64,000 nt of DNA from the NCBI GenBank assembly GCA_963969345.1, contig OZ017768.1, forward strand, positions 11,561,589 to 11,625,588. The letters are read 5' to 3'. This DNA comes from Turbatrix aceti (Eukaryota > Nematoda > Chromadorea > Rhabditida > Panagrolaimidae). Position 1 is the first letter of the stretch. The number at the start of each line of letters is the position of its first letter. Below the pieces are notes generated by a model. That model was not told the DNA's origin and ran no database searches. It worked only from the letters and a program-made list of their open reading frames with translations. Below are positions 14,901 to 27,700 of the stretch, piece after piece. The position numbers and the translations under genes were made by a program.

Positions 14901-15665
14901 GGTGGGTGAATTCGAGGTAACACCTCAACAACAGAAAATTTTTTTATTGATTGTGTTTGGGGGAAACTAGGGTTGGACGATTTTGTGGTCTCTGTTAATA
15001 ATATTTGATATCAATATAGCCTCTTTAAAATCGATATCGAGAGCACTAATAATTAGAAAACGCCTACGGGTACTGTGCTTTGGAAAACAGGGTAAGCCGA
15101 CTTTTGTTCTACCAAGAAAAAGGAAGTATCGTTTCTAAACAATGAATCAGATATAGGAAATCTAATTTACGGGATAAAAGTATATAGATAACCTAGCAAA
15201 ACTTGAGGTTGAGCGTCTTGCTTTTTTAAAGGCGCACATCTTACAAATCTATATGCCAAAAAGTTGTTTTTGAATCAATGTGTCCGAAACATGGCAATAC
15301 TAAAAGCACTTGTATGGATGTCCTACCACAAAAATATGGACCTCATTCATGGCGTTTAATGGTAGCAAGTATTCAAAGTTCTGCGAATGTGTTTGCCTTT
15401 AAACTTTTGAGCGCTACTGTAAAGGTCCCTGAATAAAATAAACGTTGTTTCATCCGACACGTTCAAAAAATTCTCCCTTCCACAGAAAACAATTTCTGAC
15501 CTTTGGAAGCTCCTTGATATGATTCATGTCGAGGAGGAGTTCTTCGAGTGTTCGTGAGTAGCGTTCGACTTCGTGTGGAATAGCGTGAAGGTTGCATTGA
15601 CGCTTGTCGAGTGAATCAACTTGTCTGTTGCACGCAAAAAACGGCATACAGAAAAACTTTGCCAT
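5946..15665 (-). CDS. let-413: LET-413/Scribble polarity scaffold, 16-18 LRR plus four PDZ domains
   Basis: Seven exons: 15665-15501, 13648-13531, 13484-12277, 11171-11025, 9650-9374, 8273-6198, 6065-5946 (stop 5948-5946), about 1370 residues. The start MAKFFCMPFF with RQVDSLDKR matches the LAP N-terminus. LRRs fill roughly residues 35-410. The post-LRR segment GGPKVHF, FERHDTPHPK, IDGH is diagnostic of LET-413, and a second RRVNTPHYK motif sits in exon 5. PDZ domains lie near 664-756 (GLGLSIAGG), 792-876, 900-992 (LGISIVGG) and 995-1091 (LGLTICGG). Proline-rich stretches and a basic C-terminus follow. Scribble-module proteins organise basolateral membrane and junctions. Four PDZs are the Scribble arrangement, whereas C. 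elegans LET-413 keeps one. Exon joins agree in phase except exon 5 to exon 6: the best donor (9373) leaves one base but exon 6 needs phase 0. A missed small exon in 8292-9372 or use of a weaker GTGAAT donor nearby would fix it. Intron 1 carries a 1.5-kb transposon. Confidence 0.93.
13894..15421. mobile_element. Non-autonomous Tc1/mariner-like element in intron 1 of let-413
   Basis: The element is bounded by TACAGTAGCGCTTAAAAG on the left and its inverted copy (TACAGTAGCGCTCAAAAGTT read from 15421) on the right. The inverted repeats stay similar for over 100 bases (for example GAATACTTGCTACCATTAAA on both sides). TA at each boundary fits the TA target of Tc1/mariner elements. No transposase motif or long frame is present in the 1528 bases, so it is non-autonomous. 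A 20-base match to its end abuts the telomere at 63348-63367. Confidence 0.85.
14025..14086. repeat. Mini palindromic element (TGTAAC ends, CTCCGGAG-type core), copy 1
   Basis: Starts TGTAACGC and contains a GCATCCGGAGGCGAATGC core. It matches the inverse of the intact copy at 18801-18864, and sits within the mariner-like element, so it may be a nested insertion. Confidence 0.55.
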
Positions 15666-17959
15666 TTCACTTTCAGAAGATCACACAGCGTCTGCTGCTT
15701 TGAAGTTGATTGAAAAAAAAGAGTCGTCAAACTTGTGGCTAGGCGCAAAAAAATCTTGCGGTGATGATAGGAGCTCAGAGGCGTAGTTTTTTTTTGTTCA
15801 CTAGTTTTGGTGACGAAGGAAATAAAAAGACTGTTCACCGCGCCAATACACTAACAACACGCACCACACGCGTGAGACGGGCAGCACTGAGGCAGGAACA
15901 AACCAGCAGTCAGTCAACCCCGAATCGAGCAACGAACAAACCAAAGTCAAGCGCACAGAAGAATTTGACGCTGGCTCTTTCACTTGGCTTGAATCGTCTT
16001 CACACTTATTCAAAATCTTTTTTCACGCATAAATAATCGTCGTAGGATTTGTGAGATGAGGAGGTAGACGAAGAAGACACTAATGACCCCCGACGACTTA
16101 TCATCGGTTCAATCCAATCGAACGGCAACCGAAAAAAAACTGATTTTCTTTCTGCTTTTTTTCCTAATATCAGAAGACGGCCAGAAAAGGTATTTAATTG
16201 ATGATGCAGACAGGCTGGCGAAATAAACCAAGGCCTTTTAATCACTCCACAATCTACAAAAATGGCAACATTATTTTTCAACTGACAACAAATTTTAAAC
16301 ACGCAAATCATAATTAAGTAACAAATACAATATAAAATCTTGACAGTCCCTGTGGTCGTCGTTAAATTTGATGTTGGATGCAGGGAAAGGAAGGGATAAG
16401 GATAGGCCGATCAAAAGGCCGGCTGGATAGACGTCCCTGTTCTGCATGCGACAGTGCTGCAAGCGCAGAGCACAAACGCGAGGATTCCAAAGAGACTGTC
16501 TTGTCTGTACGCGCAGATAGAAATAACATGCATCAAAATCACCACCAAAAAGCAACAATAAAATATTTATCCCACAAATGCGACAAAATGAGGTCGAGTT
16601 TTGAAGGATTCGCGTTGTTGACAGTGCATAACGAGGGTTTAGGTGTCAAACGCATTACAAATTTAAAAAAAAAACAAGGAAGAAATTCAAAACGATCAGC
16701 GATAAAAATACAAGCGCGAAAAACTTTTTAGCAAAAATACGGGCTCGAAAAACTCTTAAAATAAAAAATGGAATTTAGAAGAAAATTAAACTTTCATTGC
16801 CCAGCCATAGTGCATATCTATTCCGAAAAAATGGGAACTGAATCCCGAGTTTCCGTCTGATTAAAAATACGAGCAACTCATCGGGTCGTACGTTCCTTTA
16901 GAACACAAAAAATCAAGTAAAACATTTTTTTACAAGAATCTAATCCCTCAAACAAATGTGGTCCTTTTCGAAACGTGTACTCGCAAATCTCCATCCCGTC
17001 CTCGGCAGTAGTAGTTGTCGCACCATCATTCAAATCGACAAATCGATGGTCAAAGAAGATTACGTCGAGCAGAAAAGCACGCAACAAGTCGTCATCGCGT
17101 TGTTGTTGATCGGAAGGAATAGAGTGGTAGTTAGTCGTCAAAAGTACCCTCAACACGGATAAAGAAAAATTATCCGCGCCTTTTCAGCCTCTTGTTTTGT
17201 TTTTTTCTCAATACAAAAAAATGTGGAAGAAGGCATTGCTATCGCCAGCCGCTCGCAATTAATTAGAATACACGCACACGGTGGTTGATTATGGTCCGCT
17301 TATGTTAGTGAGGGGCCTTTTGATACAAAAGCGTGGCCAGTGCGAAGGAGAAAACAGCGAACAACGATTATAGATAGCAGACTATAACACACGATATTTT
17401 TTCTCTATGGAAAACATGCTTCACAAAAAAACTAGAGTTGAAACATAACAAAAAAAAGCACCACTAGAGTTGAAACATATAAAAACGTGGAATGAAAAAT
17501 TGTAGACTACAATAAAGCTGGACGTGTTTCTGCCGTGGCGGCAGAAATACGTCCATGGCGGCATAAACTTCGATTGTCGGCTGTCAGTGTAACAAGCAAA
17601 TTTATTTTGATCACAAACGTATTCAAAAACGTTAACCTCGATATCGATCAAGTTGTTATATTTCTAGGCCAATAACACATGCAGTGAACGTTGTACAATA
17701 CTGACAACACTATTCGGTCAAGTGAAGACAATATTAGTTAGGTTAGCACATGTTCGAACACCCTTAACAAAATGAAATTTTCAATTGGTTTGGGTACTCG
17801 ATAAAGACGATTGGATTGGTTAAAATTCCTTTAAGTATCCCTCAAAAATTCTAAATTAACAACCATAAAAGAGTGCGAAACAATAAAGTGCTACTACAAA
17901 AGCTTAAGAAAAACAGACCACAGCGACGATGGGAAGAAGAAATCGCGACCAAAACGAAT

Positions 17960-18058
17960 CGAGACACTTACGTCTACGTGGACGTCATTTGTGCCTCCTA
18001 ACATCTGGTCTAATGATAACTAACCACTGAGTAATGGTGAAATAAATAAATGAAATAA
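17960..18058 (+). repeat. 3' tail of a non-LTR retroelement (or SINE), copy 1
   Basis: The segment runs from GTGCCTCCTAACATCTGG through ACTGAGTAATGGTGAAATAA and ends in (AAAT)n, as LINE/SINE 3' ends do. The same segment occurs inverted at 63001-63090. Shorter tails (ACTGAGTAATGGTGAAATAA) are at 14858-14885 (+) and, diverged, near 44000-44028 (-). Confidence 0.6.
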
Positions 18059-18241
18059 ACAAAAGCTTAAAAAAAACTACACATTTTTAGCATAAATAAA
18101 AGACAATTTTTTTAAACAAAAATTTTAAATTTAGTACGGTTGATCAACAATAAAAAAATTTACCAGAAAAATCAATAAAGCTGGCAAAAAGCCAATTGCC
18201 ATTAAACACGCAAGCAAAATACTTTTGCACCAGTTCATCAT

Positions 18242-18566
18242 CAGACATGAAAATGGCCCACCGAAGCCCGGCCCGGCCCGGGCCCGGCTCAGGCCCGGGC
18301 CGGGCTTGGGCGGGCCTTTGACTTTTCAGTAGGCCCGGAAAAGCCCGTTTTGGCCCGTTATTTAATAAATAATGTGAAAAAAATACGAAAAATTAACTGT
18401 ATTTTGGTTATTTTTAACAAAATTTAGTCTCTACAGATAGAAAACATAGTATTTTGAGTAAAAACCAGTAATTTATGTAAATCATATAACGATTGGTTGC
18501 TTTTTTTTTTGACGGGCCGGGCCGGGCCGGGCCTGGGCCTAAAAATTAGGCCCGTTTTCATGTCTG
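18242..18566. mobile_element. hAT-type MITE with GGGCCCG-rich palindromic arms
   Basis: The 325-bp element begins CAGACATGAAAATGG and ends CATTTTC-like inverted (CCGTTTTCATGTCTG). It is flanked by an exact 8-bp duplication ttcatcat (18234-18241 and 18567-18574), the size made by hAT transposases. The arms are arrays of CCCGGGCC/GGCCCGGG words around an AT-rich centre. There is no coding capacity. Confidence 0.88.
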
Positions 18567-18800
18567 TTCATCATCCGATAAGTAAAAATAACGCGTACCA
18601 CAGGACCAAAGATCAAAATCACAATTTGCAATGACGCTTTCAAAAAAACAAGCAACGCCGTGATAATTTTTTCTAAGCGAGTCAGCAAGCTGATGAGAAC
18701 TAAATCCAATCCTCAAAATAAAAATATTTAGTCACACCCAGAAAAATGCGTATGCAACAAAGCAGAGCAGAGAAGATTATTAGTTTTTGGTCATTTCCAA

Positions 18801-18864
18801 TGTAACATCGCCTTCGCATTCATCGCCTCCGGAGGCGAAGGCAATAATTTTGGTTCGCGTTACA
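18801..18864. repeat. Mini palindromic element (TGTAAC...GTTACA), intact copy 2
   Basis: A 64-bp unit with TGTAAC/GTTACA ends around the perfect palindrome TCGCCTCCGGAGGCGA. It is the inverse of the 14025 copy, with a few substitutions. Confidence 0.6.
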
Positions 18865-19849
18865 CTGGTCATTTCGGGAAAAGCTAAAAAAGGAAGAGCG
18901 GTGAGATGAACAACGTTCCATTATATTTGCTTCCATTTCAATCAATCAATCAATCAAGCATTAGAATGGTCGAGGAGGAGAAAACGAAGAAAGCAAACAG
19001 CAAAAGCAGACCGACCGGTGACAGGAACGAGAAGCAGAGGATGAAAACAAACAGTTAAACACAAACACAACTTTTGCCATTTCATTACATTCTGTTGTTT
19101 TCCTCTCACCTTTCGCCAAAAATATTAAACACAAACTAATTGATTGGCAATAACACGTCCTGTCTGACGAATGGTTGACAGACAATCAGCCACCAGAACC
19201 AAAACAAAAAACGCTCACTATGAGGCTCGCCAAAGTAAGCCAGCGTGTACTTTGCGTCAAAAGCGAGTGAGTAACTAACAAGCAACGCGACACGAACATA
19301 GATAAACACAGAAAAGCGAAAGCGCCCTCACTCGCCTTACGACCTGCGCCCGCCAGTCGTCGCCTAACCAAGGTCAAGTCGACTGCTTGGCGTGCGTACA
19401 TCTACCTGGTCCCCTCCACTCCCTAATATTTTTCCATTTTTGCGCGGTGACTCTTACCAGAGCGCTTGGCTGTGAAAAGGTGAGAGGAGGGCAGACGGTC
19501 GTCTTTGACCGACGACTGCTAGCCCTCCCCCAGGTGTGGTCACTGTGCTGGTTGCGTTCAGTTTTTCACTTGAAAAATCACTTTAACTAAAAATCTATAT
19601 GTGTAGCTAGTTTATTGCTAAAAAGTAAGTACATTGGTCGGGTGGGATCAGAACAAACTTCGGATCAAGTTTGTTCAAAAATGGTGGGGAAAAATAGTTG
19701 ACAAAATTTCAGCAGCAATTCAGAGTCAGACTGTGCAGAACTTTTGCGAACTGTAATAATCCTTCAAAAAGTGTTCAGGTGTTGAATAAATCTTCATGCG
19801 CACTTCAAGCGCTTATCTTTGCGATGTTCGGACTGCAAATAGAACAAAA

Positions 19850-20040
19850 TGGCTTGCATGCAGAATAACGGTCGACTGAGTTATTCATGCCACTTTTACC
19901 GTTTCTTATCCACTGGCAGTTTTTTTTATATATCGTAATGAAAATGAAGACGACCAAATGTTCGGTGGTGAGGCTTACTGACGGGAAACGCCTGCATACA
20001 CTTTGAGTAATCAATCCTGGACCGTATAAATAGAAAGCCA
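19850..20040 (-). repeat. Diverged repeat pair, inverted copy
   Basis: Read on the minus strand, this matches 22364-22545 (+) with scattered changes. Shared landmarks are CAGTAAGCCTCACCA, the ACATTTGGTC block, GATATA followed by an A run, GCCAGTGGAT, and GTTATTCTGCA. No coding frame is conserved between the copies. Confidence 0.65.
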
Positions 20041-21265
20041 TGTATTTTCGTTTAACGATGACGAAAATTATGATGGCCATACAAACACGGCCATGGCGAC
20101 GTACGGTGATCGCATTCTGTGCAACACATTATTCTCTTTCGTCCCTCTCTTTTTGGACTGATGTGAATACGCTAATCAAGATGGGGGTACACTGTAAATC
20201 TGCATTTTTTGCCATGCTTGTCCCATTTTTCAGTCGTATCTACATAAATCCGAAAATTCCGGTTGTTTTAGTATCAACAAAAATGCACGAAACAAAATTT
20301 TCATGCAAGCAAATTGTAGATAGAAATAAATTGTATATTTTTGACAAAGATAGATACGCTTATTTGGAAAACAAAAAGTATACCTCTCACTCATAAAAAA
20401 AATTTACACATAAATATATTCAATAAACAAAATTTGGCTGGTTTCAAATTACGTTTAAATAAAAATTTCAGCATGATAAAAATGCAAAACCAATATAAAA
20501 AGCATCACAAAAATTTTTTGAGTCATGCGGGCCCGCATTGGTCCGCTGAATTTTATTTATTTCAATGAAGCTCACAAAAATACAGTTTTTTGACAAAAAC
20601 ATGAAAAGTGCAAAAAAAAACAACTTCATTTTATTTAGAAAATAATACTAATTGTTTTCACAAAAAAGTGCCTCTGCACGTTTGTTTTTCAAACGTATTC
20701 TTGTTTCGGGCCAAGACGGGCCGCCGTATTTCGGTCCGGCCCGTATTAGTCCCTGCTCACAACCTTCAACTATTTCGTTATTCCTAAGGTGAAAAATGAT
20801 TATTAAAACACAATAGGTTTGTTTTTCAAAAATTATTTTAATTGGTCTTTAAATAATTTCGACGCATTCATCAAAATTCAAAACTTCGCCTCGAATTGTG
20901 ATTAAGCTTTGACAGACGCGCAAACGGCTTTTTGCTCCAGAATTTATGACTCAAAAAAACGGGAAGCGTCAATGAACAGAATAAAAAATAATGAAGCAAC
21001 AGAAAGCACAAATTTTTGACTATTATTTTCTGCTCGATTTGGACTGAATTTGGCAAATTGAAGAAAACAGTCAGTAGTGACCAGGATACGGCATGTCTGG
21101 CGACGACTCCGACCAGTTCTCGCGCAAGCATTGACGCATATGCACTTTTGCACTCATCCCTATGCACAGAACAACAACGACAACAACAAAAAATAAAATG
21201 GATACATGAGAGGCCGATAATAACATCTTACAGTTCACGCTGGCCGTCGTGGAGCGTCAGCCAAG

Positions 21266-21636
21266 CAGTGTTCCGCTCTGGCCAAAATCGACTCTCGACT
21301 CTGACTCAGAGTCGAGAGTCGAGAGTCGAGAGTCGAAAGAGTCGACTCTTTCGACTCCGACTCCCAGAATCGACTCTTTGACTCCAAGTCAAAATAGGTT
21401 CACAGAAAATGCATCAATAAAAGCCTAAAACTGTGTGCTTTCATCGTTAACGACTTTTTATTTTACAAAATCAAAAGTTTGGCACCAAAAATGGCTATAA
21501 AAGTGTATTTTTTTTTCAAAAAATTTTCATCAAAGAGTCGACTCCAGAGTCAAAAGGTCATTTTGTAAAAATCGACTCTCGACTCTGACTCTGACTCTCG
21601 ACTCTCAGAGTCAGAGTCAGAGTCAAAGAGTCGACC
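21266..21636. mobile_element. GAGTCGA-array palindromic element, probably hAT-related
   Basis: Two clusters of GACTC/GAGTC words (about 21289-21385 and 21534-21636) flank an AT-rich centre, giving long hairpin arms. The left edge CAGTGTTCCGCTCTGGCC resembles a hAT terminal repeat. A matching right terminus and an 8-bp duplication were not found, so the right end may be truncated. Confidence 0.6.
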
Positions 21637-22363
21637 GTGCTGGTGGCGCGTAGAAGTCTCATCTCTGGACCGCATCAAAACAAATGCCAATCTAAGCAGG
21701 CCGACGCGTTTACAAGCTCTTCCCCTCTGGCAGTGGCAGGACCAAAATGAAGTGCAGACGAGACCACAGCTGTCCCCAAAAAACTTGGCACCCCTTGACG
21801 CACCGCGACGCCCGGGCAGGCAGGGAGACGGGCTGCCGCGTGTGAGGTCCACCAACTACCATCATAGTACTGAGTCCAAAAACAAAGCAAAAAAAGAAGG
21901 AAGAGTATAGTGTCACATCAAAGCCAGCAAGTGTGGCATAGATTTTTCGGCAGTTGTCAAAGCATTGGCAACAACAATGACGACGACGACGCAGCCATGC
22001 AGTTGACATTCGGAGGCGACACAAAGTACAATAGCACAATTGGTCCTATTTTTGTGCCATTTTTAGTACAACAGAAAAAATAGCAATTGGAAGTGTTTTT
22101 TGAACTCAAAAATAATACATTTAAAAAAACAAGTATAAACTTTAAAAAAACGTTTTAGGAGCCACGCAGATAGATTTTTTAAGACAACTACAAACCCAAT
22201 AAAATGTCACAAATGTATGCTCTTTTAAACCAAAAAATATATAAACTGTAAAAAAACAGCATACAATTTTCGTTTACAAAAATATCAGCTGTAAATATAC
22301 GATCACCAAAGTTATTGTCATCAACATTTTTGTTTTCGGTGTCGTCGTTAAAACGAGGTACGT

Positions 22364-22545
22364 GGCTTTCTATACGGTCGAGGATTGATTATTCAAAGTG
22401 AATGCAGGCATGTGCATGTGTTTTCCCGTCAGTAAGCCTCACCAGCAGACATTTGGTCCTCTTCGTTGTCATTGCGATATAAAAAAACAGCCAGTGGATG
22501 ACGGTAAAAGTGCATGAATAAGTTTACCCTGTTATTCTGCACCAA
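22364..22545 (+). repeat. Diverged repeat pair, direct copy
   Basis: This is the partner of 19850-20040, in opposite orientation about 2.3 kb away. It begins GTGGCTTTCTATACGGTC and ends GTTATTCTGCACC. Nothing shows whether it is a transposon or an old local inverted duplication. Confidence 0.65.
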
Positions 22546-24527
22546 AAAAGCCAAAAAGCCAGTCAGAACAGTGTAAAATTAAGTTTTTGGAGTGCTATGC
22601 CGAACAACGCAGACGATCACGAAATCAAAAATATAGTTTCATCAGATGGCTACGGCTTGATTTGTGTATCTGTTAATCACTGGCAGATAAAAACATGGTA
22701 AATCCTTTAATGCTTGAGCCAAAAAATGCCATTTCTAAACCAATCAAAAAGTAAACAAAGTAAATTAATTAAAATATGAGAAGCTATAAATAGGGTCATA
22801 AACTTCGGAAAAAAACGTAATAAACGTAAAAAATTGAAGCTTCGTTTGCTGCGCTCTTTTCCATAAAAGTTGTAAAATTAAAAAAAAATAAATACAATGT
22901 AAAAAGTGATCAATGAACGAAAAAATTCAGTTTTAAAAAGTGATAACAAAACCAAAAAAAAGTTAAAACATTCAGCATGGGAACGAAAAATATTTTAATC
23001 AAGCTTGAATAACAACAATCAGTCGTCGACAGACTAGTCGTAAAAACCTAAATTTTTCCAAACAACTCCAGTAAAACTATGTAAAAAGTAACTAAAAGAT
23101 AACAAACGTAAAACTCTAAACATACACTGCACACCACACGCTATCGTGGCGGAAAGATAATACGCTGGCATGGGGGTAGGTAGGGGTAGCAGCAAGCAGG
23201 CCCCCAACTTTGACAACGACAACAGCTACCGATATTGGACAGATAAACTAATGTGCAGACAAGTAATAATCCATAAATAGAACCAGACAGATGTTTTTGT
23301 TGGGAGAACGGATAACTAAAAAGTCAGTAATGGTGTAAAATTAAAAATTCCGTAATCCCATTTTAAAAATGTAAAAATCCCATTTTAACAGAAAAATGGA
23401 AAAAAATATATAAAATGAGGATTGTTCGTCGCTCCCAAAATTCTTTGGTTCTGCGCGAATTCGGGATGAGAGCACGAACAATTTGTATAATACGACGAAC
23501 GCTCGTGAAACAACAATAAAAATTAGAAAAAAATTGATATATTTTTTGTCAAGTTAGACCATTTTGACAAAAAAAAAATTTTACAAAACGTCCAGAAAAA
23601 CAAAAAACAGCTAACTCAAACTTGAAAACCTAAACTTGGACAACCTTTGTGTAAATGATGTAAAAAAATAAACAACCCGGCATAAAATTAAAATCAAAAA
23701 CTACGGTTACAAAGTTTTATCAAAAAGTTTTTGTCATAGATTGTATACTATTTCGTGATTGCCGTGGAAATGATTTGAAGCCACTTCCTCTTTACCAGTA
23801 TCGGATTCCAAAATGTGAAATCGAGGCAAAAAAATGAAAACGATAGCTTGTTGGGTCGTAGTGAAAGCAAACTATGATAAACGAGACACAATTTATCACG
23901 GATAAGGGATAACAATTTTAAAAGCAATACTTTTTAAGTACAGGCGTACTTTTCATGTTTGGTCTCATTTTCGAAGCACAACATTAAACCATTACTTTAT
24001 GTACGCAGGAACAAAAACCAATACAATTTACAAACGTATTTTTACGTCATGTTTAAAACTACACAAAAATCAAAAAGAAAGTAGTAAAAAAATTAAAAAG
24101 CCGTGAAAATCGACAAAGTGCTGCTTGCAAGTGGGGGCGAAGGCTGAAAAGACCGTTAGCTGCATCAAAGTGCCACCGACGGAATGGATGGCCGGATGAC
24201 TGACCAACGCAACTTGAGTAAGACAAAATTGGCTGCAAGTTGGCCGAGGCTGTGATGTGGGTGGCATGAGCAAGTCCACCAGTCGGGGCAGGGAAAAGCC
24301 CGGATGCTCGTTTGCTCTCATGGGCGTTCGTCCATCAGTTCTCCTCGTCATCAAGCATTCACTGAGCAAAAAAGGAAACCAAAAACGGGTGAAAGATGTA
24401 GAAATGCAGCCAAAAAAGTTAGAAGAAGAAAAAAGAAGAGGAAAAAGAGAGAGAATTCAATTTGCAAGCATAACTATGATACACACTCAGGGTGCACGTA
24501 TCGCAATGACATCCGTTCCGGATGCGC

Positions 24528-24734
24528 GCAGCATTTACTTTCAGCCTAATTTTGTACTTTGGCGGAAAACGGAGGATGCATGCGCGCGCGCGTAGTGTGT
24601 TCACTTTGGCGCTTTCGTGTAAAATCATATGATAAGTTAAAAACATGATTTAAAATGCAATAGATCACACATGTCCTGATCAATATAACGAGCCAAATTT
24701 TGTGCAAAAATATTAATTTTGAGCATTGCAATGG
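24528..24734. repeat. Extra partial arm of the foldback family
   Basis: This contains GATGCATGCGCGCGCGCGTA, then TAGTGTGTTCACTTTGGCGC and ATATTAATTTTGAGC. It duplicates the segment starting at 24770, which lies immediately downstream in the same orientation. Confidence 0.7.
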
Positions 24735-27700
24735 CACAGGATTTACACTTCGTACAATGGGGGAAAAAAGCATGCGCGCGCGCGTAGTGTGTTCACTTTG
24801 GCGCTTTCGTGTAAAATCAGATGGTAAGTTAAAAACATGATTTAAAAACCAATTGATCACACATGTCCTGAATAACGTAACGAGCCACGTTTTGTGCGAA
24901 AATATTAATTTTGAGCTTTGCAATGGCTTTTACAAATATTGGTTTTTTCAAATATTAGAAAAACGCATTACGGCCGTTACAGGTTTGCCAGCCCTTATCA
25001 AATCAGAAAAGTTCTTTGTTTCATCAATACGAACATATCTGTCTGAGGATTTTTGAAAATTTGGTCTACGAGCCGAGAAAAAGTTTGATAAGCATTTTAC
25101 TCCTCGAAAATGCGCACGCGCTCGTTGTTTTCCCTGTTGCGTCTCTTTGTGTTCACACCTTTTTGCTTCAACTAATACTCCTATGCAGATAGATTTTAGC
25201 GCCAATTCCAAAACAGTGCATATGCAACCCCCCAATTTGACCTGATTATTTCATTTTGCTTCCTATGCCAAAGCAGTTTTTGTCCAAAAAATCGGGGAAG
25301 GGAGCAGCAGCTGTGACACTGTGCTTCGGCGGCCGCTGCGGCAATCAAAGCAGGAATGCCGCACAAAATACCTGCGGGAAAATCGCACTTCGACTGCATG
25401 CTCTCGGTCTTTCGATGTGCCGCTATTCGTAAAATAAAATATTCGGGTCAAATTGGGGGTTGTCTGTTTTGGAATTGGCGCTAAAATATATCTGCATAGG
25501 AGTATTAGTTGAAGCAAAAAGGTGTGAATACAACGAGACGCAACAGGTATAACAACGAGCGCGTGCGCATTTATAGAGGCAAAAAATTATCAATCATTTC
25601 TCAGTTCGCAGACCAAATTTTTAAAAATCCTCTGACAGATATGTTCGTATCGATGAAACAAAGAACTTTTCTGATTTGATAGGGGCTAGCAAATCTGTAA
25701 CGGCTGTAATGCACTTTTTAAAACTAAAAGTTGTAAAAGCCATTGCAAAGCTCAAAATTAATATTTTCGAACAAAACGTGGCTCGTTACGTTATTCAGGA
25801 CATGTGTGATCAATTGGTTTTTAAATCATGTTTTTAACTTACCATCTGATTTTACACGAAAGCGCCAAAGTGAACACACTACGCGCGCGCGCATGCATCC
25901 TCCGTTTTCCGCCAAAGTACAAAATTAGGCTGAAAGTAAATGCTGTGCAATGGCTTTTACAACTTTAATTTTTGAAAAATGCATTACAGCCGTTACAGAT
26001 TTGCCAGCCCCTATCAAATGAGAAAACAACTTTGTTTCATCGATATGAACATATCTGTCAAAGGATTTTTAAAAATTTGGTCTCCGAGCTGAGAAACGGG
26101 TTGATAACGATTTTACCCCCAAAAATGCGCACGCGCTCGTTGTTATACCTGTTGCGTCTCGTTGTATTCACACCTTTTTGCGTCAAAAATGCGCACGCGC
26201 TCGTTGTTTTCCCTGTTGCGTCTCTTTGTATTCACACCTTTTTTTTCAACTAATATTCCTATGCAGATAGATTTTAGCGCTAATTCCAAAACAGACAACC
26301 CCCAATTTGACCCGAATATTTTATTTTACGAAAAGCGGCACATCGAAAGACCGAGAGCATGCAGTCGAAGTGCGATTTTCCCGCAGGTATTTTGTGCGGC
26401 ATTCCTGCTTTGATTGCCGCCGCGGCCGCTGAAGACGATGAAGTCGTGGTCTCGACTGGAAAACCGTTTTTTGGTGGTTTTTAGGTATTTTCGCGTGTTC
26501 ACCGCAGTGTTCACAGCTGCTGCTCCCTTCCCCGATTTTTTGGACAAAAACTGCTTTGGCATAGGAAGCAAAATAAAATAATCAGGTCAAATTGGGGGTT
26601 GCATATGCACTGTTTTGGAATTGGTGCTAAAATCTATCTGCATAGGAGTATTAGTTGAAGCAAAAAGGTGTGAATACAAAGGGACGCAACAGGGAAAACA
26701 ACGAGCGCGTGCGCATTTTTGACGGGTAAAATGGTTATCAGCCCGTTTCTCGGCTCGCAGACCAAATTTTCAAAAATCCTCTGACAGATATGTTCGGATC
26801 AATGAAACAACAAAGTTGTTTTCAGATTTGATAGGGGCTGGCAAACCTGTAACGGCCGTAATGCATTTTTCTAATATCTGAAAAAAAACAATTTGTAAAT
26901 ATCATTGCGAGGCTCAAAATTAATATTTTTGCACAAAACTTGGCTCGTTACGTTATTCAGGACATGTGTGATCAATTGGTTTTTAAATCATGTCTTCAAC
27001 TTACGAACTGATTTTACACGAAAGCTTCAAAGTGAACACACTACGCGCGCGCGCATGCTTTTAGCCCCCATTGCACAGCATTCACTTTCCCCTTATTTTG
27101 CGACAATCGAAAAAAAAATGAGCGCGTTCATTCGCACTTATAGTGTTGACTTTGGCAGCTTCGTGCAATGGCATTTTTGAATTCTTAGAGATGGCATCTA
27201 GGGTATTGAATAAGACATGTCCTGAACTTCCAAACAAGCCCTCGATGACCTAAAAATGTTCAGTTTTGCCATAGTTGCAGCCTTTTCAAGTAAAAAATTT
27301 GAGCAGTCGATTGCAGCCGTGTAAGGCTAAAACTGAACAATCGGGTCAACAGAAAGTTCCATCAGGTTGGTGTCAGTCGATATAGCCAAGGGCCGTTTGC
27401 TGAACATCGAATAGGACCGAGATTCCTCACAAAAACTGTTTTACCCTATAAAAATGCGCACGCATTTGCACAAATTATCAAAAACACGCACTCCTAAAAA
27501 GAAAGTTCTCCAATTTTGCATGAGCACAAAAAGCAAACAGATCGTTTTTATAGGGTAAAACAGTTTATGTGAGGAATCTCGGTCCTCTTTGATGTTCAGC
27601 AAACGGCCCTTGGCTATATCGACAGATACCAACCTTATGGAACTTTCTGCTGACCCGATTGTTCAGTTGTAGCCTTAAACGGCTGCAATCGACGATTTAA

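Noticed and set aside
14650..14970. 106-residue frame inside the mariner-like element as a possible transposase
   Set aside because: No helix-turn-helix or DDE/DDD pattern; too short for a Tc1/mariner transposase (about 340 residues).
20517..20760. Another possible GGGCCC-type hAT MITE
   Set aside because: GC-rich words occur at both ends (GCGGGCCCGC and GGTCCGGCCCG), but I could not find matching termini or an 8-bp duplication.
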